Positions 26,341-33,905 of a stretch of 64,000 nucleotides of DNA are shown here, piece by piece. The stretch lies in contig NZ_JBIZWA010000001.1 of NCBI RefSeq assembly GCF_044769865.1, positions 744,001-808,000 of the forward strand, in the 5' to 3' direction. Positions within the stretch are counted from its first letter, which is position 1. Each line of letters opens with the position of its first letter. The notes under the pieces are model-generated. The model ran no database searches. It was not told the origin of the DNA and worked only from the letters and a program-made list of their open reading frames with translations. A program made the position numbers and the translations under genes. Source of the stretch: Homoserinimonas sp044769865. GTDB taxonomy: Bacteria > Actinomycetota > Actinomycetes > Actinomycetales > Microbacteriaceae.

Positions 26341-26457
26341 GCGGGGGTCGCCGCTGACGCGGTCGACCTGCGGTTAACGGCAAACAATTGCCATGCCGTC
26401 GCGGCGTGTCGACCCCCGCCCCGCGGCGAGTCGCCGCAAAACGTTGCTGTTAACCGC
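26341..26457. repeat. Interleaved inverted repeats at the border of the toxin locus
   Basis: Two inverted repeats are interleaved. GCGGGGGTCG (26341-26350) pairs with CGACCCCCGC (26410-26419). GCGGTTAACGGCAA (26370-26383) pairs with TTGCTGTTAACCGC (26444-26457), with one G-U pair. Because each lies partly inside the other, the two could only form together as a pseudoknot. It occupies the convergent gap between the unknown membrane protein and the YezG-like gene. Confidence 0.7.
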
Positions 26458-26492
26458 GCCGCGTCTTCAACTTCGCGGTCGTGCGTCACGCA

Positions 26493-26834
26493 TCATCGGC
26501 GCGGAGGACCGTCGGCACCCCATTCAACTTCGGGGTCGTGGGTGAAGTCGTAGGACATCACCCCATCGCGGGCGAGGGTAAGTTCTACGGCGTGCCAGGC
26601 GTGCTCGCCACCGGCCATGATCCGCCGTAGCTCGGCGAAATCGGCGGCAAGGTCTGCGGGTGGCGCGGTGTGCACCGTCCGCCCCTCGCTGTCACGCGGC
26701 CTGAACCAGACCCGCTCGCCCTGATCACCGACGGAGTACGCGACGGAGACGGCCTGCCATGAGGTCTTATAGAGGCGTTGGAAGACCTTCGCCGCGATCG
26801 TCAGCTGAAGATCCTTCTGCGCTTCGGAGGCCAC
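26493..26834 (-). CDS. Probable YezG-like (DUF600) immunity protein
   Basis: 113 residues. The pattern matches the YezG/DUF600 fold that neutralises YeeF-type LXG nucleases in Bacillus: an opening helix AKVFQRLYKTSWQAVSVAYSV, a strand with VWFRPRDSEGR, a helix LAADFAELRRIM, then AWHAVELTLARDGVMSYDFTHDPEVEWG. It is the last gene of the toxin-immunity cluster, six bases after the Imm61-like gene. Its matching toxin is not in the window, so it is probably an orphan immunity gene kept against foreign toxins. The identification is by pattern, without alignment. Confidence 0.65.
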   Translation of the reverse strand: MASEAQKDLQLTIAAKVFQRLYKTSWQAVSVAYSVGDQGERVWFRPRDSEGRTVHTAPPADLAADFAELRRIMAGGEHAWHAVELTLARDGVMSYDFTHDPEVEWGADGPPRR

Positions 26835-26840
26835 GATCGC

Positions 26841-27647
26841 TCATCCGGCGGCGCGCTTGCGACGCGCCTCCTCGAAATACTCGGCGGGAGTGCGGTCGCC
26901 GGTACGGAACGCGTCCAGCAGTTGCGCGAACGTCATGCTCGAGTTGCCCCAGAGCGCCGAGCCGTCGGCAGCGAGGATCACGGAGGACCCGCCGCGCACG
27001 GGGTTGACTGCGTAGAGCGCGTCGTCCTCCGCGAGCACACGGTGATGATCGATTACGACCTGCTCGTCAACATTGAGGTAGTCGGCCAGCTGACGGATCT
27101 GCTCCTCGCTGACGCCGCTCTCACGAGAGGACTCGCGGGGCTTCGCGGCGGGGAACCGAGCACCGGCGTCGGGGTCCAAAATGTCGTTCACGATCTCCTC
27201 GATCGGTCGAAGGGCGTACTGGCTGAACTGCACGGCGACGAACTCGTTGCCCGCACCGAAGCCTGCCCAGCGCTCGACCCCGTCGACCTGCCAGGTAAGG
27301 AACACGTTTCGCGACTCATCGTGCACGAGGGTGAATTCCTCGGGAACGGATGCCTCGTCGACGGGCAGGCGCACCGGCTCGAGGCCCTCGTGGTAACGGA
27401 CGAGCTGGCCAGCGTTGAACGCCACGTACTTCTGCAGGGACGCGGCATCCGGAGACCACAGCTTCAGCGAGGGGTCGCCCTTGACGGCGCGGCGGGCCAA
27501 CTGGATGTACTGCTCCCCCTCGAGGAAGAGATACCCGTGGGCATAGTCGCCGAGGCAGGTCTCCCCCTCAGTGCCGGTGGCCCGCACGTTCCATCCGAGA
27601 CGAGCAACGAGACCGGCCAGGGCTGGCTCAATCAGCAACGACATCAA
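26841..27647 (-). CDS. Probable Imm61-like immunity protein against a TNT toxin
   Basis: 268 residues. The first 150 residues resemble Imm61, the family of the mycobacterial TNT antitoxin IFT: LARLGW-type opening, SLQKYVAFNAGQLVRYHEGL, then TLVHDESRNVFLTWQVDGV. The C-terminal 90 residues add a separate segment (EQIRQLADYLNVDEQVVIDHHRVLAED and WGNSSMTFAQLLDAFRTGDRTPAEYFEEAR) that reads like a SUKH/YrhA-type add-on. It overlaps the orphan TNT gene by about 20 bases and most likely protects against that or a related NAD glycohydrolase. ATG 27647 is followed by a second ATG, either of which may start. Confidence 0.6.
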   Translation of the reverse strand: MMSLLIEPALAGLVARLGWNVRATGTEGETCLGDYAHGYLFLEGEQYIQLARRAVKGDPSLKLWSPDAASLQKYVAFNAGQLVRYHEGLEPVRLPVDEASVPEEFTLVHDESRNVFLTWQVDGVERWAGFGAGNEFVAVQFSQYALRPIEEIVNDILDPDAGARFPAAKPRESSRESGVSEEQIRQLADYLNVDEQVVIDHHRVLAEDDALYAVNPVRGGSSVILAADGSALWGNSSMTFAQLLDAFRTGDRTPAEYFEEARRKRAAG

Positions 27648-28071
27648 GAACCCCCGTGTCCAGCAATTCGAATGCGTTCATCTTCTGGCCGTTGACGCCG
27701 AGCACGACCACGTACATCGCGCCGCCGCTGCGACCGAATGCGGGAGCGGTGCGCCCCACCTCGATCTGCCAACCGGCGGGAAGGCTACCGGTAAGTCGAT
27801 AAGTATGGATGCGGTGGTTCACCGCCTCGGGCAGCAGAGCGCGCTGGTCGAAGTCGCCACCCAGCACGGTGAACACCTCCCCGTCGGGCGGGCCCACCTG
27901 GTCGACGATGTCGGAGAAGTCGGCGGCGAAAGACCGCGCGTCCGAGTACCGCACCCGCTTGTCGGGAACGCCACCGCTGGCGGGAACAGGACGCAGGTTG
28001 CCGAACTCGTCGATGTACCGCGCCGCCCAATCCTCCGCCGTTAGCGGACGGCCCTGCCCGGAGTCACTCAT
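27628..28071 (-). CDS. Free-standing TNT-type toxin domain (orphan cassette)
   Basis: 147 residues that align end to end with the C-terminal domain of the 28630-32565 effector: WAARYIDEFGNLRP, VRYSDARSFAADF, LGGDFDQRALLP, AGWQIEVGRTAPAFGRSGGAMYV and FELLDTGVLDVV. The TNT hallmark FGQPGGG is changed to FGRSGGA, with Arg114 in place of the catalytically important Gln, so NAD hydrolysis may be lost. It has no secretion trunk. In polymorphic toxin systems such orphan tips are silent cassettes that can recombine onto the main effector. Overlaps by eight bases with the upstream candidate immunity gene. Confidence 0.8.
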   Translation of the reverse strand: MSDSGQGRPLTAEDWAARYIDEFGNLRPVPASGGVPDKRVRYSDARSFAADFSDIVDQVGPPDGEVFTVLGGDFDQRALLPEAVNHRIHTYRLTGSLPAGWQIEVGRTAPAFGRSGGAMYVVVLGVNGQKMNAFELLDTGVLDVVAD

Positions 28072-28633
28072 GTCGCCCCTTCGTGTATTTCTCGAAGTCT
28101 TCGAATGTGTATATCGGCAACGGTCTCGCCCCGGCCTCGTTCAGTAGTTCACGGTATCGCTCTCGCGTCGCGAAAACCGGCGCTCCGTCGTCAGAACAAT
28201 GCGCCGCGTAGACCTCCTCGAACGAAAAGGCCACGAGCTGCCCGAGGCGACACGGAGCCAGGACGTCATCTTTAGGAAACTGCGCCCACTGGGCATCGCC
28301 CCACGTCAGCCGAATGCCTTCGCCCGATTGCGACATGTTCACTGAGGACGGAAGGTCGAAAATGTATCGCCGCCATTTCGGATACGCACGCGGCACCGCA
28401 GTGAGAGCCACTGAGTTGACCGCTTGCGCCGAATTGGTCGTGAAATCGTGAGTCTCGACTCCACGATTGCGATGGGCAACCTCGATGGTGTCGTCCTGGC
28501 GGACGCGCAGGATCACCTGCGTCTCACTGTCACCGAACTCGGCTGCGTGCGCATCCAACCGCACGACCCAACCGGCAACGGCCTCCATCTCCGAGACCAC
28601 CCGTCGATCAAGTGTCGTCCTGAGATCAGTCAA
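28064..28633 (-). CDS. Candidate cognate immunity protein of the TNT effector
   Basis: 189 residues, starting at ATG 28633 inside the effector stop (ATGA), which makes co-translation almost certain. It is acidic, cytoplasmic, without signal peptide. Readable landmarks are MEAVAGWVVRLDAHAAEF, YIFDLPSSVNMSQSGEGIRLTWGD and APVFATRERYRELLNEAG. I do not recognise the family with confidence. Position directly after a secreted toxin is the main evidence for an immunity role. Base composition is unusual for the window: two hand-counted 60-base rows (28081-28140 and 28321-28380) have 53% and 55% G+C, suggesting recent transfer. Confidence 0.65.
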   Translation of the reverse strand: MTDLRTTLDRRVVSEMEAVAGWVVRLDAHAAEFGDSETQVILRVRQDDTIEVAHRNRGVETHDFTTNSAQAVNSVALTAVPRAYPKWRRYIFDLPSSVNMSQSGEGIRLTWGDAQWAQFPKDDVLAPCRLGQLVAFSFEEVYAAHCSDDGAPVFATRERYRELLNEAGARPLPIYTFEDFEKYTKGRHE

Positions 28634-31600
28634 CGGGAATCCCGGGCGCCGACGGCCGTGAAAATCTCGATGATTCCCCGGTCCTCGAGAACATCCAGCG
28701 GAACGGCCGTACCGGATTCATCCCTGACGAGAACCTGCAGTCCGCCGCCGGGTTGCCCGTAAGCGTCCGCGATCCGCCCGATCTCAATCTTCCAACCCTC
28801 ATGGAGACGCGCCCCGTGAACCCAAGAGACCTCATGGAAGTTCTCAGTTTTTGATTGGCTCGGGGGAAGGGCCCTTGAGGCGAAGTCACCGCCGCCGATG
28901 CCCATGAACGTGCCATTCGCGGTGCCGCCAATGCGGTCCACCGAAAGGTTGCCGAAGTCAGCAATGAATTCGTCCAGGCCCGCGTACTCCACGCGCGAAT
29001 CAAGTTTCGCACCCTGATTCGGCGCCCAATCCATCTCTCCGTATGCGGGCACTGTGCCATCGGCGCCTGCTACAGGCGCATTGACATAGCGGTCGGACCA
29101 CGAGCTGTGGTCGAGTGGGTTGCCTGCCTCATCCCGTCCCCACGGGGCGGACGAGTCGAAATCAAGCAGCTTCGCTGCAGCTCCCTCGGATCCGGGATTT
29201 GCTGGACCGTAGTTGGGGTTGAGGATGCCGGGGTTCACCTTGGGGCGGTTGTAGGCCTTGACCTGGTCCTTCACCTCTTGGCTCTCAGAGACGCGAGCGT
29301 CAGAGTTTCCGGGATGCGTTCCGTCGATGATGCTTTCCTGGTACGCCGAGAGGGGTTGCATCACGGTGGGGTCGCGGGGCGCGGAGCTGCCCCTCGCATC
29401 GTCAGGAGTGGAGGAATCGCCATCGACGGCTTCTGAAGTATCCGCCGCCCCTGAATCGGAAGCCTCCGGCGTTGTCGCAGGGTCGACCGCCGCGTCCCAG
29501 TGCACGACATCGCCGTACTCCGGTGGCCAGGAGTGGATCTGGCCTGTCTGGCCGTCGACTGCGACGACATTGGTGCCGTCGTAGTAGGCGTTGAACCAGT
29601 GGCCTGCCTGGGGGTCGCCATTGGCATCCGGCGCGCGATCAACTCCGACGACCGCGTGCGATCCTGCGCCGCCCGCGATCAGCTGGTCACGGATCTGGTC
29701 GGGGGTCATCGTCACCTGAGGGCGACCTGTCGCGGCCTCCATCTCGGGGACGCTGAGAGTGTCGGTACCCGCAACAGGTGTGCCGTTGCCGTTGAGCCGG
29801 TTGTACACGGCAGCGCTCGTCGAACCGCAGTTGTTCGACCTTGGGTCGGTCGGATCACCAGTGAATCCGGGGTTGACCTCGCCGAGCCAGGACTTGATGT
29901 CTTCGAGCGATGGGACATCCTCGGCCGGTGTCTGGCCGTCCGCCGAGTCGTCGGGCGACGACGGATCGTCGGTCTCGCGCGATGCCGAGTCGGGGGCTTC
30001 CGGGGCGTCTGAGGTTTCCGCAGAGGGCGCCTCGGGGCTCGTGGGAGCCTCCGGGGTCCCGGCCGACGGCGCCTCCGGCGTGCCAGGCGTGCCCGTCGAG
30101 GGGGCCATCGGCGTGCGGCTGCTGCCCGACACCGGGTTCGTGAAGTTCACGATCTTCGGGCTCACGGCGGCGACACCGGCTGCCCCAGCGGCGCCGGCCG
30201 CCATCGCTGCCGCATCCTCCGGGTCGAAGCCGTCGGGCGACTCCGGCGCATCCGACTCCGGCGCGTTTGAGAACTCGACGGGCGGTACTGGGCCGTCGGT
30301 GTCGAGCGGCGCGTCTGTGTCGGGGAGGTTCGAGAACTCGACCGGCGGCACCGGGGCGTCCGAGTCGACGGGAGTGTCAGACTCCGGCGCGTTCGAGAAC
30401 TCCGCGGGCGGCACGGGGCCGTCGAAGTCGACCGGCGCGTCTGTGCCCGGTGCGTGCGAGAACACGGGGGCGCGACCAACCGGTGCGCCGCCCGCGGGAG
30501 CGTCGGATGCGCTGGGCGCCTCAGGAGCGGTGGGCGCCTCGGGAGCCGTCGGGCTCTCCGGAGCGGGGGTGCTCGGAGCCTCCGGCGTGCTCGGCGTTGA
30601 GGGTGCCTCTGGCGAGCTCGGCGTGGAAGGCGCCTCGGGCGTCGACGGCGTGCTCGGTGCCTCAGGCGTGGAGGGGGTGCTCGGAGTCGACGGTGCTTCC
30701 GGCGTGCTGGGAGCGGAAGGCGCCTCCGGCGTGCTGGGTGTCGAGGGCGCTTCCGGAGTCGACGGAGTAGACGGTGCCTCCGGAGTCGACGGGGTGGAGG
30801 GCGCTTCCGGGGTGCCCGGGGTCGAAGGTGCTTCCGGCGTGGACGGCACCTCGGGCGTGGAAGGCGCTTCCGGCGTGCTCGGCGCCTCGGGCGTGCTCGG
30901 GGTCTCCGGCGTCGATGGCACCTCGGGGGTGTTCGGGGCTTCCGGCGTGGACGGCGTCTCGGGGGCCGAAGGTGCCTCGGGGGTGGACGGCACGTCCGGC
31001 GTTCCGCCGTTGCCGCCACCATTACCGCCGCCACCACCGCCACCGGGCGTGGGGGCTTCGCCACCGCTCGGCACATCGACCGATGGGCCGCCGCCGCCAG
31101 GCGTGCTGCCGCCACCGCCGCCGCCGGGCTGGGGTGCGTTGGAGCCGTCGACATTCACTGGGGAGGGCGAGCTGGGGCTCGAGGAGCCGCCACCGTTGCC
31201 TCCAGACGGGGTGGGTGCGTTGACCTCGGGGGTGGTGACCGTGGAGGTACCGCCTCCGCCACCCGAACCCGTGTTGGTCTGGGTGTGGCCACGTCCGCCG
31301 AGCGCAGGCCGCATCACACCGCCGAGGATCGTGCCACCAACCATGGCCGAGAGCGGGTTGAAGCCGCCCTCCGGCATCGTCAGGCCGAACTCCGTCGTGT
31401 AGGAGACGAGGCCATCCGTGGCACCTTCGGCCGTGCCCGCAATCACGTTGCGCCCCACTCGGTTGGAACTGCCCGCGACGACGTTGCCGACGGGGCTGGA
31501 AGCCGTGCCGCCGAGGAAGCTTGCGGCACCGGCAACCCACACGCTCTGGCCCTCGTAGTCGGAGTCGAGCGCGCCGCGGACCGAGTTGACACTCGCCTGC

Positions 31601-32565
31601 ACGGTGATCGTGGCGACCGCGCTCTGTGCACCTTCGGCGACGGCACGGAGCAGCCCGCGGAGGAACAGCTTCTGCGCGGCGACCCACGTCTTCAGCTTGT
31701 TGATAAGCATCGCGATCTTGACGACCCAGCGCGCGATCGTCGTTCCCGCCTTCGCCATCATCGCGGCCGTACCGATGCCGGCCGTGAGGGGGCCGAGCAC
31801 GAGCCCGATGCCAATGTCGAGCATGATCTCGGCGACCATCTGTCCGACCATCCACATGAGCTCTTCGCGCGTCTTCTCGACGTTCTCGGCGAAGGAGTCG
31901 AGCCCCTGGTACATGGCATCAGCGTTGCCGGAGATGTCGCCGAGGAGCGTGACCACGCGAGTGCGACAGGCGAGGATGGCAGCCTTCTGCGGGATGTCCA
32001 TCGACTGGACCGCGCTGAACGAGGAGGAGACGGAGCTCTTCACCTTGGTGAGGTCGGAGCTGAAGGTGTCCCACGCCGTGGCGGCACTGCGAAGCTTGCC
32101 CACGTTCCCCGTGGGGATGACGACTCCCGCAGCGGCGAGTGCGTCTTCGATGAGCTCCTGGAACTCGCCGCCGAACGGGCCGGGCAGGAAGTCGCCGCCG
32201 AGGCAGTTGGGGATCGACCGCGCCGAGTACTCGCCCGGTGCCGTCACCGTGATGCTGCACGAGGAGGGGTCCTTGAGCGCACCGACCATCTCGGCCTGCT
32301 TGTAGGCGCGGGCCGTGCCAGTGATGGCGGCGTCGAGCGCGCGAAGCACGGTGACCATGCTGGCCGCGCCCTCGATCACCTTGGGAGCCTCGGTGTCGTA
32401 GAACTCGGCGAAGTCCTCCGCGGAGTTGTCGTCGCCGGCCATGCCGGACGAGCCCGCGAGCGAGGAGGTCACCGAGGTGATGTAGGAACGCAGGTCGGAT
32501 GCGATCGAGTGCAGGTCGTCGCCGTCGCCGGCGAGAACAGTGGGATTGACCCTCACGTGTGTCAT
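28630..32565 (-). CDS. T7SS effector with papain-like and TNT NAD-glycohydrolase toxin domains
   Basis: 1311 residues. The N-terminal trunk (about 1-330) is helical, with a WXG100/EspB-like part, AATAWDTFSSDL and a hydrophobic stretch AEIMLDIGIGLVLGPLTAG. A Gly-rich then Pro-Ser-Thr-Glu-Ala-rich linker with tandem repeats covers about 420-870. A papain-like toxin domain follows with Cys913 (RSNNCGSTSAAVYN), His989 (AGHWFNAYYDG) and Asp1004 (VVAVDGQTGQ). The C-terminal domain (about 1185-1305) has the TNT pattern LPPSQ and AYGQPGGGLQ (Gln1271), as in the NAD glycohydrolase CpnT. It lies eight bases downstream of a WXG100 gene and four bases overlap links it to a candidate immunity gene. Two warheads in one chain are unusual. 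Confidence 0.85.
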   Translation of the reverse strand: MTHVRVNPTVLAGDGDDLHSIASDLRSYITSVTSSLAGSSGMAGDDNSAEDFAEFYDTEAPKVIEGAASMVTVLRALDAAITGTARAYKQAEMVGALKDPSSCSITVTAPGEYSARSIPNCLGGDFLPGPFGGEFQELIEDALAAAGVVIPTGNVGKLRSAATAWDTFSSDLTKVKSSVSSSFSAVQSMDIPQKAAILACRTRVVTLLGDISGNADAMYQGLDSFAENVEKTREELMWMVGQMVAEIMLDIGIGLVLGPLTAGIGTAAMMAKAGTTIARWVVKIAMLINKLKTWVAAQKLFLRGLLRAVAEGAQSAVATITVQASVNSVRGALDSDYEGQSVWVAGAASFLGGTASSPVGNVVAGSSNRVGRNVIAGTAEGATDGLVSYTTEFGLTMPEGGFNPLSAMVGGTILGGVMRPALGGRGHTQTNTGSGGGGGTSTVTTPEVNAPTPSGGNGGGSSSPSSPSPVNVDGSNAPQPGGGGGGSTPGGGGPSVDVPSGGEAPTPGGGGGGGNGGGNGGTPDVPSTPEAPSAPETPSTPEAPNTPEVPSTPETPSTPEAPSTPEAPSTPEVPSTPEAPSTPGTPEAPSTPSTPEAPSTPSTPEAPSTPSTPEAPSAPSTPEAPSTPSTPSTPEAPSTPSTPEAPSTPSSPEAPSTPSTPEAPSTPAPESPTAPEAPTAPEAPSASDAPAGGAPVGRAPVFSHAPGTDAPVDFDGPVPPAEFSNAPESDTPVDSDAPVPPVEFSNLPDTDAPLDTDGPVPPVEFSNAPESDAPESPDGFDPEDAAAMAAGAAGAAGVAAVSPKIVNFTNPVSGSSRTPMAPSTGTPGTPEAPSAGTPEAPTSPEAPSAETSDAPEAPDSASRETDDPSSPDDSADGQTPAEDVPSLEDIKSWLGEVNPGFTGDPTDPRSNNCGSTSAAVYNRLNGNGTPVAGTDTLSVPEMEAATGRPQVTMTPDQIRDQLIAGGAGSHAVVGVDRAPDANGDPQAGHWFNAYYDGTNVVAVDGQTGQIHSWPPEYGDVVHWDAAVDPATTPEASDSGAADTSEAVDGDSSTPDDARGSSAPRDPTVMQPLSAYQESIIDGTHPGNSDARVSESQEVKDQVKAYNRPKVNPGILNPNYGPANPGSEGAAAKLLDFDSSAPWGRDEAGNPLDHSSWSDRYVNAPVAGADGTVPAYGEMDWAPNQGAKLDSRVEYAGLDEFIADFGNLSVDRIGGTANGTFMGIGGGDFASRALPPSQSKTENFHEVSWVHGARLHEGWKIEIGRIADAYGQPGGGLQVLVRDESGTAVPLDVLEDRGIIEIFTAVGARDSR
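30244..30462 (-). repeat. 63-bp tandem repeat in the effector linker
   Basis: Three full copies and a partial fourth of a 21-residue unit, starting FSHAPGTDAPVDFDGPVPPAE, then FSNAPESDTPVDSDAPVPPVE-like and FSNLPDTDAPLDTDGPVPPVE-like versions. It encodes an acidic, Pro-rich spacer just before an Ala-rich segment (AAAMAAGAAGAAG). Confidence 0.9.
30500..31005 (-). repeat. Low-complexity PSTPEA-type repeats in the effector linker
   Basis: About 165 residues built from short units such as TPEAPS and TPSTPEAPS. The DNA is correspondingly repetitive (GGCGTGCTCGG-like words) and prone to slippage. It is preceded by a Gly-rich stretch (about 31010-31270). It probably spans the cell wall or keeps the toxin domains extended. 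Confidence 0.9.
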
Positions 32566-32573
32566 GTGTACTC

Positions 32574-32885
32574 CTAGGCCCCGAGTCCGGAACGGATCTT
32601 GGACCAGCTCTCGTCGACATCGTCGATCGTGCTCTCATACGCCGTCAGCGCCGCCTCGGCGAGCTTCTGCAGCTGCTCGGTCTGCAGGCGAAGGGTCTCG
32701 GCGTTGACCGCCCACATCTCGAAGGTCGAGAGGAACTGGGTCATCGCAGGCCCCTGCCATTCGGCGGGGAGCATGTAGGCGAAACCACCGGCCCCCTCAC
32801 GCAGCGCCCCCGTGTAGGTGATGAGTGAGGTGAGGGTCTCGTTGAGCGACCGCAGCGCCTCGATGTCGACCTTCTGCTCAGCCAT
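32574..32885 (-). CDS. WXG100-like T7SS substrate
   Basis: 103 residues from ATG at 32885. A helical hairpin with the turn motif EWQGPA (Trp43-x-Gly45) in the middle, flanked by helices LRSLNETLTSLITYTGAL and LRLQTEQLQKLAEAALTAYES. It overlaps the preceding WXG100 gene by eight bases and precedes the effector by eight bases, so it is likely the dedicated secretion partner of the effector, as WXG100 or LXG-associated small proteins are in other systems. Confidence 0.85.
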   Translation of the reverse strand: MAEQKVDIEALRSLNETLTSLITYTGALREGAGGFAYMLPAEWQGPAMTQFLSTFEMWAVNAETLRLQTEQLQKLAEAALTAYESTIDDVDESWSKIRSGLGA

Positions 32886-33423
32886 CCGTCTCGCCCTCCG
32901 CCTGCTGCGCCGCGGCCGCGGCCGTGTCGTTGCTGCCCTTGTTGTCGCCCTGCGACTGCGCCGCGCGGGCGGCGATGCTGCCGCCGGCGATGAAGGAGCC
33001 GCCGCTGCCGCTCGACTCGAGCTGTGCCTCACCGCGGGCCTCCTTGACCTCGGCGGCGTAGCGCCGGCCCCCCGCCACGCTCGTCGAGACGCCCGCGGCT
33101 CCGGAGACGACCCCCTGGTTGCCCTGGCGGCGCCCAGAGAAGCCGGACTGCAGGCCCGACTCGTTTGAGGTGTAGCTGGCCTCGGCCGAGCCCAGCTGCA
33201 CGGCGAGCGTTGTCAGCGATGCCCGAAGCGTGAGGGCGGATGCGTTCCACACCTCCCACTGCTCAGCGAACTTGTCGGCGTCCTCCCCAACCCAGGAGGC
33301 GTCGACGACGCCGGAGACGACGCTGGCCGCCTGCGCGACGTGGCTGTCGAAGACGGCGATGACGCCCTGCAGCTGGGCTGCAACCTCACCGAGCGATTGC
33401 GCGCGGACGCGGAACTGAACCAT
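32878..33423 (-). CDS. WXG100 protein with long C-terminal tail
   Basis: 181 residues. The first 95 form a WXG100 hairpin with Trp44-Val-Gly46 (DASWVGEDADKF). The rest is a Gly/Ser/Ala-rich tail (GSGGSFIAGGSIAARAAQ) with no recognised domain, about 85 residues longer than a usual WXG100 protein. It probably is exported as a dimer partner through the EssC-like ATPase. It overlaps the next gene by eight bases. Confidence 0.87.
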   Translation of the reverse strand: MVQFRVRAQSLGEVAAQLQGVIAVFDSHVAQAASVVSGVVDASWVGEDADKFAEQWEVWNASALTLRASLTTLAVQLGSAEASYTSNESGLQSGFSGRRQGNQGVVSGAAGVSTSVAGGRRYAAEVKEARGEAQLESSGSGGSFIAGGSIAARAAQSQGDNKGSNDTAAAAAQQAEGETDG

Positions 33424-33497
33424 GGAATCCCCTGGGGCCGACGGATGGAACTGGGCAGGACGGTGCGCAGCCCCTCAGCGGGGCTGCGCCGGGAGAA

Positions 33498-33791
33498 TCA
33501 GCCGCGGAAGGTGCCCGCGATCGAGTTCTCCGACTCCTCGTAGGAGAGTGAGGCCTGGTTGAGCAGGTCGCTGATGCCCGCGAGGCTCTCCTTGAGCTGC
33601 AGGGCGGCCTGGTCCCACTGGCCGTAGAGCTCGTTGAAGCTCTGCGACGCCGAGCCAGACCAGTCGCCGCCGACGAGTCCGTCGACGAGGGCCTTCAGGT
33701 TCTGCAGCTGGGACTCGATCGACTGCGAGCCCGACGAGAGCTGGCTGGCGACGCCGGCAAGCGATTCGGATGTCACACGGATTTCGGCCAC
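33498..33791 (-). CDS. WXG100 protein (EsxA-like)
   Basis: 97 residues, standard size, with Trp44-Ser-Gly46 in GGDWSGSASQSF and the usual C-terminal helix LLNQASLSYEESENSIAGTFRG. It is the typical secreted component of a T7SS. The start ATG at 33791 follows GGAGGTAC. It is separated from the FHA gene by 114 bases holding a terminator-like hairpin, so it and the following three genes probably form their own transcript. Confidence 0.93.
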   Translation of the reverse strand: MAEIRVTSESLAGVASQLSSGSQSIESQLQNLKALVDGLVGGDWSGSASQSFNELYGQWDQAALQLKESLAGISDLLNQASLSYEESENSIAGTFRG

Positions 33792-33871
33792 GGGTACCTC
33801 CAGTTAGCGAGAGAACAGCGGGCGGAATCGCCGCCGTGTTTTTGAGAATACCTTGTGCCGTATACGGGGGC

Positions 33872-33891
33872 CATGGGGAGCACTCCCCATG
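33872..33891 (-). terminator. Hairpin after the FHA gene
   Basis: Perfect nine-base stem CATGGGGAG / CTCCCCATG with a two-base loop, 15 bases past the FHA stop. The following AT-rich stretch (33833-33865) probably contains the promoter of the WXG100 genes. Confidence 0.65.
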
Positions 33892-33905
33892 CCTGTTCAA
33901 CGGGT

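Noticed and set aside
30500..31270. Possible CRISPR-like repeat array
   Set aside because: The repeats are in frame, of irregular short length, and encode a Pro/Ser/Thr linker inside one large protein; no cas genes.
29759..31402. 547-codon plus-strand frame rich in SGASGV repeats
   Set aside because: It is the antisense translation of the toxin linker repeat; repeats on one strand always give repeats on the other.
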